DNA of 64,000 bases from SW4 sp042466115 (GCF_042466115.1 NZ_JAXHBQ010000001.1:496001-560000); one strand, 5' to 3'. Shown: positions 24,889 through 33,313, numbered from the stretch's first letter. A program made the numbers and translations. The notes: generated by a model not told the origin, from the sequence alone.

Positions 24889-26504
24889 GCCGTGGCCCCG
24901 TCCCGCACCAGTTTCCAGTTGATCGCATCCAGCAGCGCGTCAAAGGACGCATCGACGATGTTGGCACTGACGCCCACGGTCGACCAGCTACGCCCCTGCC
25001 CGTCTTCGCTGTCGATGATGACGCGGGTCACGGCCTCGGTCCCGCCGTTGGTGATGCGCACCTTGAAATCGACCAGATGCATGTCGTCGATCACCGCCTG
25101 ATAGGGGCCAAGATCCTTGGAGAGCGCGCGCGAGAGCGCGTTCACCGGACCTTGATCAGAGCCATCCGGCCCTTGGCTTTCGCTGACATTCAGCATCCGT
25201 TCGCCGTTGATTTTCACCACGACCACGGCCTCGGAGAGCGACACCATCTTGCCGCGCTTGTTGCGGCGGCGTTCTACCGTGACACGGTAGCGTTTCACCT
25301 CGAAAAACGTCGGCAGCAGCCCCAGTTCTTCGCGCGCGAGCAGCTCGAAACTCGCCTGTGCGGTGTCATAGGAATAGCCGCGCGCCTCTTGCTCCTTGAT
25401 ACGATCAAGAATGCGGGTCAGGGCCGGATCGCCCTTTTTCACGTCCAGCCCCGCGCGCGCCAGCCGTTCGCGCAGGTTTGATTGCCCCGCTTGATTCGAC
25501 ATCGGCACGATGCGCGTGTTGCCGACCAAAGCCGGGTCAATATGTTCATAGGTTGTCGGGTCTTTGGCGATGGCGCTGGCGTGCAAGCCCGCCTTATGGG
25601 CAAAGGCGCTGGCGCCCACATAGGGTGCCTGTTTCTGCGGCACGCGGTTCAGGATATCATCCAGCAGACGCGAGGCGCGGCGCAATCCCGTCAGGGCCTC
25701 AGGCGTCACGCCGGTTTCAAACGTGCTGGCATAGGGTTCCTTCAGCAGGAAGGTTGCGATCAGCGAGGTGAGGTTGGCATTGCCACAGCGCTCGCCCAAC
25801 CCGTTCAACGTCCCCTGCACCTGTCGCACGCCCGCGTCCACTGCGGCCAGCGAATTGGCCACGGCGTTTTCGGTGTCGTTATGGGTGTGGATACCAAGGT
25901 TTTCACCGGCAATGCCGCTGGCGATCACGTCTGCAACAATCGCGCCAATCTCGTGGGGCAAGGTGCCACCATTGGTATCGCACAGCACGATCCAGCGCGC
26001 GCCCGCGTCATGGGCGGCCTTGACCGCCGCCAGCGCATAGTCGCGGTTGGCCTTATAGCCGTCAAAGAAATGTTCCGCGTCAAACAGCGCCTCGCGCCCC
26101 TGTGCGACCAGATGTTTGATGGATGCGGCGATGTTCTCGAGGTTCTCGTCCAGCGTGATGCCCAAGGCGGTGGTCACGTGGAAATCATGGGTCTTGCCGA
26201 CCAGACAGACGGCGGGCGTGTTCGCGTTCATCACGGCGGCCAGCACATCGTCGTTATCAGCCGAGCGGCCGCTGCGTTTGGTCATGCCAAAAGCGGTCAT
26301 CGTGGCGCGGGTTTTCGGCGCGGCGTCGAAAAAATCGCTGTCGGTGGGGTTCGCGCCCGGCCAGCCGCCTTCGATATAGTCCAGACCAAGAGTATCAAGC
26401 ACCAGCGCGATCTGCTGCTTTTCCGACGTGGAAAACTGCACGCCTTGGGTCTGCTGCCCGTCCCGCAGGGTTGTGTCGTAAAGGTAGAGGCGTTGTTTGG
26501 TCAT
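24885..26504 (-). CDS. cimA: (R)-citramalate synthase
   Basis: CimA condenses pyruvate and acetyl-CoA to citramalate, opening a threonine-independent isoleucine route. The 539-residue product belongs to the DRE-TIM family: YDTTLRDGQQTQGVQFS carries the catalytic Arg-Asp, HTHNDTENAVANSLAAVDAG the metal-binding HxH and QGTLNGLGERCGNANL the family signature. The C-terminal 130 residues form the LeuA-type dimer/allosteric domain. GAGAGGA precedes the ATG at 26504. Length and C-terminal domain match CimA rather than homocitrate synthase; isopropylmalate synthase is less likely because of the VQFS active-site context. Confidence 0.9.
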   Translation of the reverse strand: MTKQRLYLYDTTLRDGQQTQGVQFSTSEKQQIALVLDTLGLDYIEGGWPGANPTDSDFFDAAPKTRATMTAFGMTKRSGRSADNDDVLAAVMNANTPAVCLVGKTHDFHVTTALGITLDENLENIAASIKHLVAQGREALFDAEHFFDGYKANRDYALAAVKAAHDAGARWIVLCDTNGGTLPHEIGAIVADVIASGIAGENLGIHTHNDTENAVANSLAAVDAGVRQVQGTLNGLGERCGNANLTSLIATFLLKEPYASTFETGVTPEALTGLRRASRLLDDILNRVPQKQAPYVGASAFAHKAGLHASAIAKDPTTYEHIDPALVGNTRIVPMSNQAGQSNLRERLARAGLDVKKGDPALTRILDRIKEQEARGYSYDTAQASFELLAREELGLLPTFFEVKRYRVTVERRRNKRGKMVSLSEAVVVVKINGERMLNVSESQGPDGSDQGPVNALSRALSKDLGPYQAVIDDMHLVDFKVRITNGGTEAVTRVIIDSEDGQGRSWSTVGVSANIVDASFDALLDAINWKLVRDGATA

Positions 26505-26520
26505 AGTGCTGTCCTCTCGA

Positions 26521-26542
26521 GCGGATGCGCCATGCCCGACCT
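26521..26542 (+). repeat. left arm of 22-bp inverted repeat
   Basis: Begins GCGGATGCGCCATGCCCG and ends ACCT; its exact reverse complement lies at 26637-26658. The pair encloses about 94 bp between cimA and cysS. The sequence is related to the palindrome at 59272-59317. Confidence 0.8.
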
Positions 26543-26616
26543 GGGGAGGGTCGTCCAAACAAGGGGCAAGGGTAACTCAACGAACTCCCGCCCACGTAGG
26601 CGCAACGCAGGGTGAA

Positions 26617-26658
26617 CGAATGCCCTCCCTGGGGGGAGGTCGGGCATGGCGCATCCGC
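26617..26658 (-). repeat. right arm and nested hairpin of REP-like element
   Basis: Bases 26637-26658 are the reverse complement of 26521-26542. Read on the minus strand the element continues from ATGCCCGACC through CTCCC, a short loop and GGGAGGGCAT, so it folds by itself as well as with the left arm. It resembles the palindrome at 59272-59317 with covarying stem bases. Confidence 0.75.
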
Positions 26659-26682
26659 GCCGGTTGCGCATCTTGGCGGGTT

Positions 26683-28122
26683 TCATCGCAAATCCTCCAG
26701 TTTGGACGGGTCGAAATCGGGACCGGGCTGCCAACTGGCCTGCCCCGCGACATCCGTTACCTGCACGCCAGCCGCATTCAGCAGATCGCGCACCTGATCG
26801 GCGGTGGCGAAATCCTTGGCAGCGCGTGCGGCTTGGCGCTTGTCCAAGAGGTTCACCACGACCTCATCAACCCAGCCCTCAACCGCGCGTTCTGCAACAG
26901 CCTTACCCGCAAGCGCAGGCAAAGCGGTCCAATCGTCGATCAGGCCCAACACTTCCAGCCCGACCGCAAACGGTGCAAGCCCTGCGGCTGTGCGCGCCTT
27001 GGCCAATACATGCAGGCGCGCCATGGCGCCGTGGGTATTCAGATCATTGGCCAGAACCCCAAGGAATTCGGAGTCCATCACCCATTTGCCCGCTTTTTTC
27101 AGCGCTGCAACGGCATCGGGCGTCATCCCGTGACTGTGCAGGACACCATACCACTTGCGCAACGTCGCCTCGGCCTCGGCCCGCTTGACCTCGGTCCAAT
27201 CCATCGGCTTGCCATAATGCGTGCCCAGCATCACGAACCGGATCACCTCGCCCGGAACCCCCTGATCCAGCAGGTCGCGCACGGTAAAGAAATTGCCCAA
27301 AGACTTGGACATCTTCTTACCTTCAACCTGTAACATCTCGTTGTGCAGCCAATAGCGCGCGAATTCCCCTTCGGGGTGGGCGCAGGCCGACTGGGCGATC
27401 TCGTTTTCATGATGGGGGAACTGCAAATCATTGCCGCCGCCGTGAATATCAAACGACGCACCGAGCAATTCGTAACTCATCGCGGAACATTCGATATGCC
27501 AGCCCGGACGGCCACGGCCCCAGGGGCTATCCCACCCCGGAGTCTGATCATCCGACGGCTTCCACAGCACGAAATCCATCGGATTGCGCTTGTAGGGCGC
27601 GACCTCGACCCGCGCACCAGCGATCATGTCGTCAATCGACCGGCCCGACAGCGCGCCATAATTCGCGTAACTCTCGACCGCGAACAGCACATGTCCCTCG
27701 GCCTCATAGGCGTGCCCCTTGGCGACCAGATCGGCGATCATCGCCACCATCGGCGCGATAAACTCGGTCGCGCGGGGTTCCTGATCGGGGCGCAGGGTGC
27801 CAAGCGCCTCCATATCCGCATGATACCAGTCGATCGTCTCGTCGGTGATGTCGCGAATATCGCGCCCCGTAGCGGCGGCGCGCGCGTTGATCTTGTCATC
27901 CACATCGGTGAAATTGCGCACATAGGTCACGTGATCGGCGCCATACACATGGCGCAGCAGCCGATACAGCACATCAAACACCACCACAGGGCGCGCATTG
28001 CCCAGATGGGCGCGGTCATAGACCGTCGGGCCACAGACATACATCCGCACGTTTTCAGGATCGAGGGGGATGAACTCCTCTTTCCGGCGGGTCTTGGTGT
28101 TGTGCAAACGGATCGTTGTCAT
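26683..28122 (-). CDS. cysS: cysteinyl-tRNA synthetase
   Basis: CysS charges tRNA-Cys with cysteine. The 479-residue class I enzyme has the zinc ligand C30 in MYVCGPTVYD, the HIGH-equivalent HLGN at 39-42, WHIECSAMS and HHENEIAQS contributing further zinc ligands, and KKMSKSLGNF as the KMSKS loop. AAGGAC precedes the ATG. A gap of about 178 bp holding a palindromic repeat separates it from cimA. Confidence 0.97.
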   Translation of the reverse strand: MTTIRLHNTKTRRKEEFIPLDPENVRMYVCGPTVYDRAHLGNARPVVVFDVLYRLLRHVYGADHVTYVRNFTDVDDKINARAAATGRDIRDITDETIDWYHADMEALGTLRPDQEPRATEFIAPMVAMIADLVAKGHAYEAEGHVLFAVESYANYGALSGRSIDDMIAGARVEVAPYKRNPMDFVLWKPSDDQTPGWDSPWGRGRPGWHIECSAMSYELLGASFDIHGGGNDLQFPHHENEIAQSACAHPEGEFARYWLHNEMLQVEGKKMSKSLGNFFTVRDLLDQGVPGEVIRFVMLGTHYGKPMDWTEVKRAEAEATLRKWYGVLHSHGMTPDAVAALKKAGKWVMDSEFLGVLANDLNTHGAMARLHVLAKARTAAGLAPFAVGLEVLGLIDDWTALPALAGKAVAERAVEGWVDEVVVNLLDKRQAARAAKDFATADQVRDLLNAAGVQVTDVAGQASWQPGPDFDPSKLEDLR

Positions 28123-28273
28123 GTCAGTCCTTGAACGGTTCTCGCCCGCGGACTTAGCAACTTAACTGTTCAGGATAAACGTGAAAGAGCGGCCCGCGTG
28201 ACGAATGTCAGCAGATAATGATGCAGGCGATGATACAAATGCTCTTCATGGGGGTGGGATAGCAGGTGGCGCG

Positions 28274-28801
28274 CTATCCGTCCAGCATTTCCACAAGGGT
28301 CTGGATCGTGCGCAGGTTGCGCGCGGTCAGCGGGCAACGCATGACCTTTTCCATCCCCGCGGCCAGTTTGGAACGGCCGATCCCGTCAGGCGCGAACAAC
28401 CAGACCAGATCGGGCGCGATCCTGACCTCCTCGCGTGGGGCGGACAGGGCCGCAAGGCACACGTCGTCCAGATCAACCCTGCCAAGGGCAAAGAACACAT
28501 GCACATGGCGCGGATCATCGGGCGTGAATGGGCAATCATTCAGGGCGCGGCGCAGCGTATCACCCGTGACAATCTGCACCGGCACATCAATGCCCATCTG
28601 CGCCACCACCGCTGCGCGTAAATCCGCCGCCCGTGGCGCGGCGGCGCGAAACACAAGATTGCCACTGGCGATATAGCTGCGCACATCCTGCCAGCCCAGA
28701 CCACCAGCAAGCACGCGTAAATCAGCCATGGAAACCTTGTTGTTGCCCCCGACATTCACCCCGCGCAGCAGCGCGACATACATCTGATCCAGATCACTCA
28801 T
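28274..28801 (-). CDS. DUF1697 protein
   Basis: A 175-residue protein of the DUF1697 family, recognised by the N-terminal MYVALLRGVNVGGNNKVSMADLR and the SYIASGNLVF motif. Function unknown; family members are small cytoplasmic proteins found singly in many soil and marine bacteria. An internal Met at residue 7 is an alternative start. One copy of a 25-bp direct repeat lies 18-42 bases upstream of its start. Confidence 0.85.
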   Translation of the reverse strand: MSDLDQMYVALLRGVNVGGNNKVSMADLRVLAGGLGWQDVRSYIASGNLVFRAAAPRAADLRAAVVAQMGIDVPVQIVTGDTLRRALNDCPFTPDDPRHVHVFFALGRVDLDDVCLAALSAPREEVRIAPDLVWLFAPDGIGRSKLAAGMEKVMRCPLTARNLRTIQTLVEMLDG

Positions 28802-28818
28802 CCGACGATCCTAAAACA

Positions 28819-28843
28819 TGGCCAAACCCGCAACCAGCCCCTA
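28819..28843 (+). repeat. 25-bp direct repeat, left copy
   Basis: Begins TGGCCAAACCCGCAACCAGC and ends CCCTA; identical to 29408-29432. The two copies bracket the AT-richer gene at 28879-29397 in the same orientation. Confidence 0.9.
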
Positions 28844-28878
28844 GGATTGCGTAAAAGGGCAAAGGGTAAACGTTCAGA

Positions 28879-29397
28879 ATGAAAAAACGGCCTGTTCTAA
28901 ACTATCTTTTTCTTGGTCTCGCCGCACTGTCGTTCATGACGTTCTTCTTTGGCGATGACGCCAGATTTCTGCTGCTTGTATTCGCGTTTCTGCTCGGAGC
29001 GAGCGTTACATCAGGCCAAAACAGCGACTACTGGCGTTGGCCCCCTCTCCAACGAAATACAAAGACGACCATAGAAATCAGCGATGGGCTTACGCTGATT
29101 TTGGCGCAAAACGAAACAAAAAAGTATGCACCAGTTATTCGAAAGGCCCGCAAAATCTACGCCCGATCCGGCGTTTTCGACAGTAAGCGTATTATATTGC
29201 CTTGGGGCCCCACAAAGACAGCAAGAGTTCTCGATCTGGCACTCGCCGGCAGCACTAATAAGATCGATGGCGTCATAATTTGGGCGTCAGATGACTGGGT
29301 CAACTTTGAAGACGACTCACATTTTTCTTTGAAAAGCGACGACCTTGCAAAAGTGCGTGATGCTCTCGTTGAACATGGCTGGCTTCAAGAAACCTAG
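28879..29397 (+). CDS. hypothetical membrane-anchored protein in a direct-repeat cassette
   Basis: I do not recognise this 172-residue protein. Two hydrophobic segments occupy about residues 8-21 and 28-44 (LNYLFLGLAALSFMTFFFG and FLLLVFAFLLGASV), so it is probably anchored in the membrane by its N-terminus with a soluble C-terminal part of about 120 residues. Codon use is visibly AT-richer than in all neighbours (many AAA, ATA, TTT codons), and the gene is flanked by identical 25-bp direct repeats 589 bp apart. This suggests recent acquisition between the divergent DUF1697 and GNAT genes. Confidence 0.7.
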   Translation: MKKRPVLNYLFLGLAALSFMTFFFGDDARFLLLVFAFLLGASVTSGQNSDYWRWPPLQRNTKTTIEISDGLTLILAQNETKKYAPVIRKARKIYARSGVFDSKRIILPWGPTKTARVLDLALAGSTNKIDGVIIWASDDWVNFEDDSHFSLKSDDLAKVRDALVEHGWLQET

Positions 29398-29407
29398 TCG
29401 CTGAATC

Positions 29408-29432
29408 TGGCCAAACCCGCAACCAGCCCCTA
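29408..29432 (+). repeat. 25-bp direct repeat, right copy
   Basis: Identical to 28819-28843. It ends ten bases before the ATG of the GNAT gene at 29443, so it also forms that gene's immediate upstream region. Confidence 0.9.
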
Positions 29433-29442
29433 AGCTGGCCGC

Positions 29443-29973
29443 ATGATCCAAACCGCCCGACTGTCGCTCATACCCCTTACGCCCGACCATGCAACGGCGC
29501 TGTTCGCAGGCCTTTCGGATCCCGCCCTCTATACCTTTCAACCCGACGACCCCTACCCCGATATTGCCGCACTGCGGGCGCGCTTCACCCAACTCTGCGC
29601 AGGCCCAGAGGACGACAGCCAAGTACGCTGGCTGAACTGGACAGCCTTTGCCAATGATACGCCAATCGGCACGATCCAAATCACCGTGATGGATCGCGCC
29701 CCGTCCTTGCTTGCCTATATGATCCTGACACCGCACCAAACCAAAGGCTATGCAACAGAAGGCTGCCGCGCAGTGATCGCCGACACTTTCGCAACCACCC
29801 GAACCCCGGCCATCGACGCGCTGATCGACACCCGCAACACCGCGTCAATCGCGCTGATCGAACGGATTGGCTTCACCCGCATCGCGACGATCCCGAACGC
29901 CGATCCTTTCAAAGGCAGCGCCAGCGACGAATTCCACTACCGCCTGCCCCGCCCGAAAGGACAACACCCATGA
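29443..29973 (+). CDS. GNAT-family N-acetyltransferase
   Basis: A 176-residue RimJ-like acetyltransferase: LSLIPLTPDHATALFAGLSDPALY at the N-terminus, IGTIQITVMDR, and the acetyl-CoA region MILTPHQTKGYATEGCRAVI followed by ALIDTRNTASIALIERIGF. Substrate unknown. Its stop overlaps the start of the MmcQ/YjbR gene (ATGA), implying coupled translation. The upstream region is one copy of the 25-bp direct repeat. Confidence 0.87.
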   Translation: MIQTARLSLIPLTPDHATALFAGLSDPALYTFQPDDPYPDIAALRARFTQLCAGPEDDSQVRWLNWTAFANDTPIGTIQITVMDRAPSLLAYMILTPHQTKGYATEGCRAVIADTFATTRTPAIDALIDTRNTASIALIERIGFTRIATIPNADPFKGSASDEFHYRLPRPKGQHP

Positions 29974-30302
29974 CCCGCCAAACCGCCGACGACATCTGCG
30001 CCAGCTTCCCCGGTGCCACCCGCGCCGACCCGACCGAGGGCGAGCTGGACTCGTGGAAAGTCGGCGGCAAGATGTTCGCCACTTACGGCGAACGGATCAA
30101 CGGGGTCTGCACGAAAACCGACAGCGTGGACACCGCACAAATGCTGATCGACGCGGGCGCGGCGACCAAGGCACCCTATTTCCACCGCTCATGGGTGCTG
30201 GTTTCGCTGGATGCGCCATTGGGCGAATTGCGCCACCGTCTGCAAACCTCCTATGACATCATCCGCGCGTCCCTGCCCAAAAAAACCCGCGACAGTCTTT
30301 AA
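29970..30302 (+). CDS. MmcQ/YjbR-family protein
   Basis: A 110-residue protein of the MmcQ/YjbR family, a CyaY-like fold often called DNA-binding. Visible family features are ADDICASFPGATRADP at the N-terminus, WKVGGKMFATYGE and the C-terminal LRHRLQTSYDIIRASLPKKTR. Function is not established. It is translationally coupled to the preceding GNAT gene. Confidence 0.85.
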   Translation: MTRQTADDICASFPGATRADPTEGELDSWKVGGKMFATYGERINGVCTKTDSVDTAQMLIDAGAATKAPYFHRSWVLVSLDAPLGELRHRLQTSYDIIRASLPKKTRDSL

Positions 30303-30359
30303 CTTCTTTTGTTCAAAAATACCTCCGGGGGGAGTCGCAGACGGGGGGCAGCGCCCCCC
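30303..30359 (+). repeat. Rhodobacterales intergenic element, copy 2, with hairpin
   Basis: Starts directly after the MmcQ stop codon with CTTCTTTTGTTCAAAAATAC, continues CCTCCGGGGGGAGTCGC and ends in a seven-pair hairpin, GGGGGGC-AGC-GCCCCCC (30343-30359). The same composite in opposite orientation is at 37633-37692. It probably serves as a transcript end. Confidence 0.7.
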
Positions 30360-30382
30360 TGCCCGCGTGCCGGGCGACGCCC

Positions 30383-30769
30383 TCAGGCGTAACTTACCAC
30401 CTCGATCTCGACCCCATCGGCATCGTTGAAGTAAAACCGCCGTCCGGGTTCATAATCGCCATGGTTGTGCGGGGTGAACCCGCGCGCCTTCACGGCGGCC
30501 TCCACCGCGTCCAGATCATCGACCACCACGCCAATATGGTTCAGCCCACCGCGTTGCAGATACGAATTATCCGCCGCGATCTGGTCCTTGCCGCCAGCCG
30601 GACCGGTATAAAGCGCCACATAGCTGTCAGCGCTGCCCACATGCACCGTGAAACCACCGTTGATTGCGCTGCCCTCCCAACGGGTGTGCCAGCCAAACAG
30701 ATCGGCCAGCAGCGCGGCGGTCTTGCGCGGGTCGGCGACGGTGACGTTGACGTGTTCCAGATGTGCCAT
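30383..30769 (-). CDS. VOC-family (glyoxalase/bleomycin-resistance) protein
   Basis: A 128-residue single-domain vicinal-oxygen-chelate protein: LEHVNVTVADPRKTAALLADLFGW at the start, GLNHIGVVVDDLDAVEAAVKARGF in the middle and RRFYFNDADGVEIEVVSY at the end, with metal-ligand positions His, His and Glu apparent. Substrate unknown. Start 30769 follows AGGAGA. Its promoter region is shared with soxR and contains a SoxR box placed between candidate -35 and -10 hexamers 19 bp apart, so it is probably a SoxR-controlled redox-stress gene. Confidence 0.85.
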   Translation of the reverse strand: MAHLEHVNVTVADPRKTAALLADLFGWHTRWEGSAINGGFTVHVGSADSYVALYTGPAGGKDQIAADNSYLQRGGLNHIGVVVDDLDAVEAAVKARGFTPHNHGDYEPGRRFYFNDADGVEIEVVSYA

Positions 30770-30805
30770 TGGGTTCTCCTTTGCTTGACGACTCATGTGT
30801 AATTT

Positions 30806-30821
30806 CTCAAGTTAACTTGAG
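30806..30821. promoter_or_regulatory. SoxR box between soxR and the VOC gene
   Basis: CTCAAGTTAACTTGAG is a perfect 16-bp palindrome equal to the core of the SoxR consensus (CCTCAAGTTAACTTGAGG). Read toward the VOC gene it lies between TTGATC and TACACA, 19 bp apart, the stretched spacing typical of MerR-family activation. Confidence 0.85.
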
Positions 30822-30836
30822 ATCAAGAGGTTTTTC

Positions 30837-31280
30837 ATGTCAGGGCTTTCCATTGGTGACCTGGCGGCGCGCACGGGGTTGGCTGTCTCGGCGATCCGCT
30901 TTTACGAAACCCACGGGATCGTCGCGCCCCTGCGCAATGCGGGCGGGCATCGCCGCTATGGCCGCGCCGATATCCGGCGGCTGTCCTTTGTGATGGCGGC
31001 CACGGGCATGGGGTTTGCCCTGTCCGATATCGCGCAACATCTGGCGCGCCTTCCGGCCCACAAGGCCCCCAGCCGCGCCGACTGGACCCGCATATCCAAA
31101 GGCTTTCGCCGTGACATCGACGCGCGAATTGCCGCCCTTGAAACCCTGCGTGACAAACTGGATGGCTGCATCGGCTGCGGCTGCCTGTCACTGGACACCT
31201 GCGCGCTTTATAATCCGGCTGACCGCGCGGCACGCCACGGCACCGGCCCGCGCTATTTGATGGGTGACACGGCGGATTGA
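30837..31280 (+). CDS. soxR: redox-sensitive transcriptional activator SoxR
   Basis: SoxR is a MerR-family dimer with a [2Fe-2S] cluster that activates target promoters when oxidised by redox-cycling compounds. The 147-residue product has the MerR helix-turn-helix at about 5-23, RFYETHGIVAPLRNAGGHRRYGRADIRRLSFV in two parts as the wing and dimer region, and cluster ligands C111, C114, C116 and C122 (CxxCxCxxxxxC). The adjacent palindrome at 30806-30821 is its expected site, shared with the divergent VOC gene. No soxS is seen, as in most non-enteric bacteria. Confidence 0.95.
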   Translation: MSGLSIGDLAARTGLAVSAIRFYETHGIVAPLRNAGGHRRYGRADIRRLSFVMAATGMGFALSDIAQHLARLPAHKAPSRADWTRISKGFRRDIDARIAALETLRDKLDGCIGCGCLSLDTCALYNPADRAARHGTGPRYLMGDTAD

Positions 31281-31312
31281 CATTGCCGCGCCAAAACGGC
31301 TTCCCTGCGCAA

Positions 31313-32503
31313 ATGAAATTATCGCAACGTATCCAGGACATCACCGGCGGCGGTTCGGGCGGCTGGGATCTGTATTTTCGCGCCCGCGCGCTGAAAGAGG
31401 CAGGTGCGCCAATCATCGAACTGACAGTTGGCGAACACGACATCCGCACCAGCGCCGACATATTGGACGCCATGCACGAGGCCGCCAGATCGGGCCACAC
31501 CGGCTATGCGGCGATTCCCGGCACGCGCGACCTGCGCGAGGCCGTGGCAGCGCGCATCACCGCCCAAAGCGGCGTGCCCACAACGGCGCGCAACGTTACC
31601 ATCACGCCGGGCGGGCAATCGGCGCTGTTTGCCAGCCACAATGCGATGCTGGACGCGGGCGACACAGGGTTGTTCATCGACCCCTATTACGCCACCTACC
31701 CCGGCACGATCCGCGCCGTGGGCGGCATCCCGCAAACGGTGCCAGCCGAGGCTGCACGGGGCTTTCAGCCGCGCGGCGCAGATATTGACACCGCGGCCAA
31801 GGCAACACATGCCAAAAGCCTGCTGATCAATTCGCCCAACAACCCCACAGGTGCTGTCTATACCGCCGACACTCTGCAAGAGATAGCGCGCGCCACGATC
31901 GACAATGACATGTGGCTGATCTCGGACGAAGTCTATGACAGCCAGATCTGGGAGGGCGCGCATATCTCGCCCCGCGCCCTGCCCGACATGGCGCAGCGCA
32001 CGCTTGTGGTCGGCTCCATGTCCAAAAGCCACGCGATGACCGGCAGCCGCGTGGGCTGGGTCTGTGGCCCCGAAGACGTGATTGATTATCTGATCACCCT
32101 GTCCACCCACACAACTTACGGCGTGCCGGGCTATATTCAAGACGCGGCCACCTTTGCGCTGGGTCAGGGTGCGAGCGTCGAAGAACAGGTCGCCGCCCCG
32201 TTCCGCCGCCGCCGCCTTTTGACGCGCGACCTGCTGGCCAAACAAAACGTGGTGCACGCCGCCCCGATCCAGGGCGCGATGTATGTGATGCTCGATATTC
32301 GCGCGACGGGCATGTCGGGCGAGGATTTCGGCAACGCCCTGCTTGACGGTGAACAGATCGCCGTCATGCCCGGTGAAAGCTTTGGCGCAGCGGCCGCAGG
32401 CCATATCCGCGTGGCGATGACCGTGGATGATGACGTTTTCGTTGACGCAATGACACGGTTGATCGGCTTTGCCGCAACCCTTGCCACAGGAGAAACAGCA
32501 TGA
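31313..32503 (+). CDS. class I/II aminotransferase (PLP-dependent)
   Basis: A 396-residue fold-type I aminotransferase. The PLP lysine is in VGSMSKSHAMTGSRVGW; NSPNNPTGAVYT and ISDEVYDSQIW supply the cofactor-binding Asn and Asp/Tyr. The profile is that of aspartate/aromatic-type subgroup I-gamma, but the substrate cannot be named. I use the ATG at 31313; a TTG 36 bases upstream overlaps the soxR stop. It is coupled to the following PEP-mutase-family gene by a four-base overlap, suggesting both act on one amino acid or keto acid route. Confidence 0.85.
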   Translation: MKLSQRIQDITGGGSGGWDLYFRARALKEAGAPIIELTVGEHDIRTSADILDAMHEAARSGHTGYAAIPGTRDLREAVAARITAQSGVPTTARNVTITPGGQSALFASHNAMLDAGDTGLFIDPYYATYPGTIRAVGGIPQTVPAEAARGFQPRGADIDTAAKATHAKSLLINSPNNPTGAVYTADTLQEIARATIDNDMWLISDEVYDSQIWEGAHISPRALPDMAQRTLVVGSMSKSHAMTGSRVGWVCGPEDVIDYLITLSTHTTYGVPGYIQDAATFALGQGASVEEQVAAPFRRRRLLTRDLLAKQNVVHAAPIQGAMYVMLDIRATGMSGEDFGNALLDGEQIAVMPGESFGAAAAGHIRVAMTVDDDVFVDAMTRLIGFAATLATGETA

Positions 32504-33309
32504 GCATGGGCCAACAGTTTCGCGCGCTACACGACAAGGGCGGTGCATTCATCCTTGCCAATGCATGGGATATCGGATCGGCCAGAATGCTGGCGGCCAT
32601 GGGCGCAGAGGCCATTGCAACATCGTCGGCGGCCCATGCCTTCACGCTTGGCCAGCCCGACGGGACCGTGACCCGTGATCAGGCACTGGCCCACGCCGCT
32701 GAGATCGTCGCGGCTGTTAACGTTCCCGTGCAGGGTGATTTCGAGAACGGCAATAGCGACACCCCCGAAGGCACCGCCGAAACCGTGCGCATGGCTGCGC
32801 AGGTCGGTCTTGCGGGCATCTGCATCGAGGATGTGCCCTTTGGCGGCGATACCGTCTATGGCTTTGATCTGGCGGTCGCGAAAATCCGCGCTGCCGCTGC
32901 CGCCGCACGCGCCTTGCCCCATGACTTCATCCTGACGGCCCGCGCCGATGGCATCATGATCGGTGCCTATGACATCACCGAGGCGCTCCGGCGTCTGCAA
33001 GCCTTTGCCGCAGCTGGTGCGGATTGCCTTTATGCGCCCCTGCCTGCAACCATGGATGATCTGGCGCGGATCGTCGCTGAAACCGACAAGCCGGTGAACG
33101 CGCTTGTGGCCGGTCCCTACGCCACACAAAGCCGTGCCGATTTTGCCGCCATTGGCGTGACGCGCTTGTCGCTTGGGTCGTCATTGGCGCGCGCCACCCA
33201 CCGCACCATTCACGATGCGGCCAAGGCCATGTTTGACGCAGGTGATTTTAACCCCCTTGGAAATGGCATGAATGGGAGTATCGTGGACGCATTACTGACA
33301 AAGGAATAA
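32500..33309 (+). CDS. isocitrate lyase/PEP mutase-family protein
   Basis: A 269-residue TIM-barrel enzyme of the PEP mutase/isocitrate lyase superfamily: ILANAWDIGSARML at the start, PVQGDFENGNSDTPEGTAETVR, GICIEDVPFGGD and FILTARADG are the usual active-site strands. It lacks the KKCGH catalytic motif of isocitrate lyases, so it more likely cleaves or decarboxylates a smaller oxo-acid, as oxaloacetate decarboxylase- and carboxyvinyl-carboxyphosphonate-mutase-like members do. Start overlaps the aminotransferase stop. Confidence 0.83.
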   Translation: MSMGQQFRALHDKGGAFILANAWDIGSARMLAAMGAEAIATSSAAHAFTLGQPDGTVTRDQALAHAAEIVAAVNVPVQGDFENGNSDTPEGTAETVRMAAQVGLAGICIEDVPFGGDTVYGFDLAVAKIRAAAAAARALPHDFILTARADGIMIGAYDITEALRRLQAFAAAGADCLYAPLPATMDDLARIVAETDKPVNALVAGPYATQSRADFAAIGVTRLSLGSSLARATHRTIHDAAKAMFDAGDFNPLGNGMNGSIVDALLTKE

Positions 33310-33313
33310 TGCG

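Noticed and set aside
28879..29397. Insertion sequence or toxin-antitoxin module
   Set aside because: The flanking repeats suggest insertion, but the single gene has no transposase or toxin motif and no partner gene.
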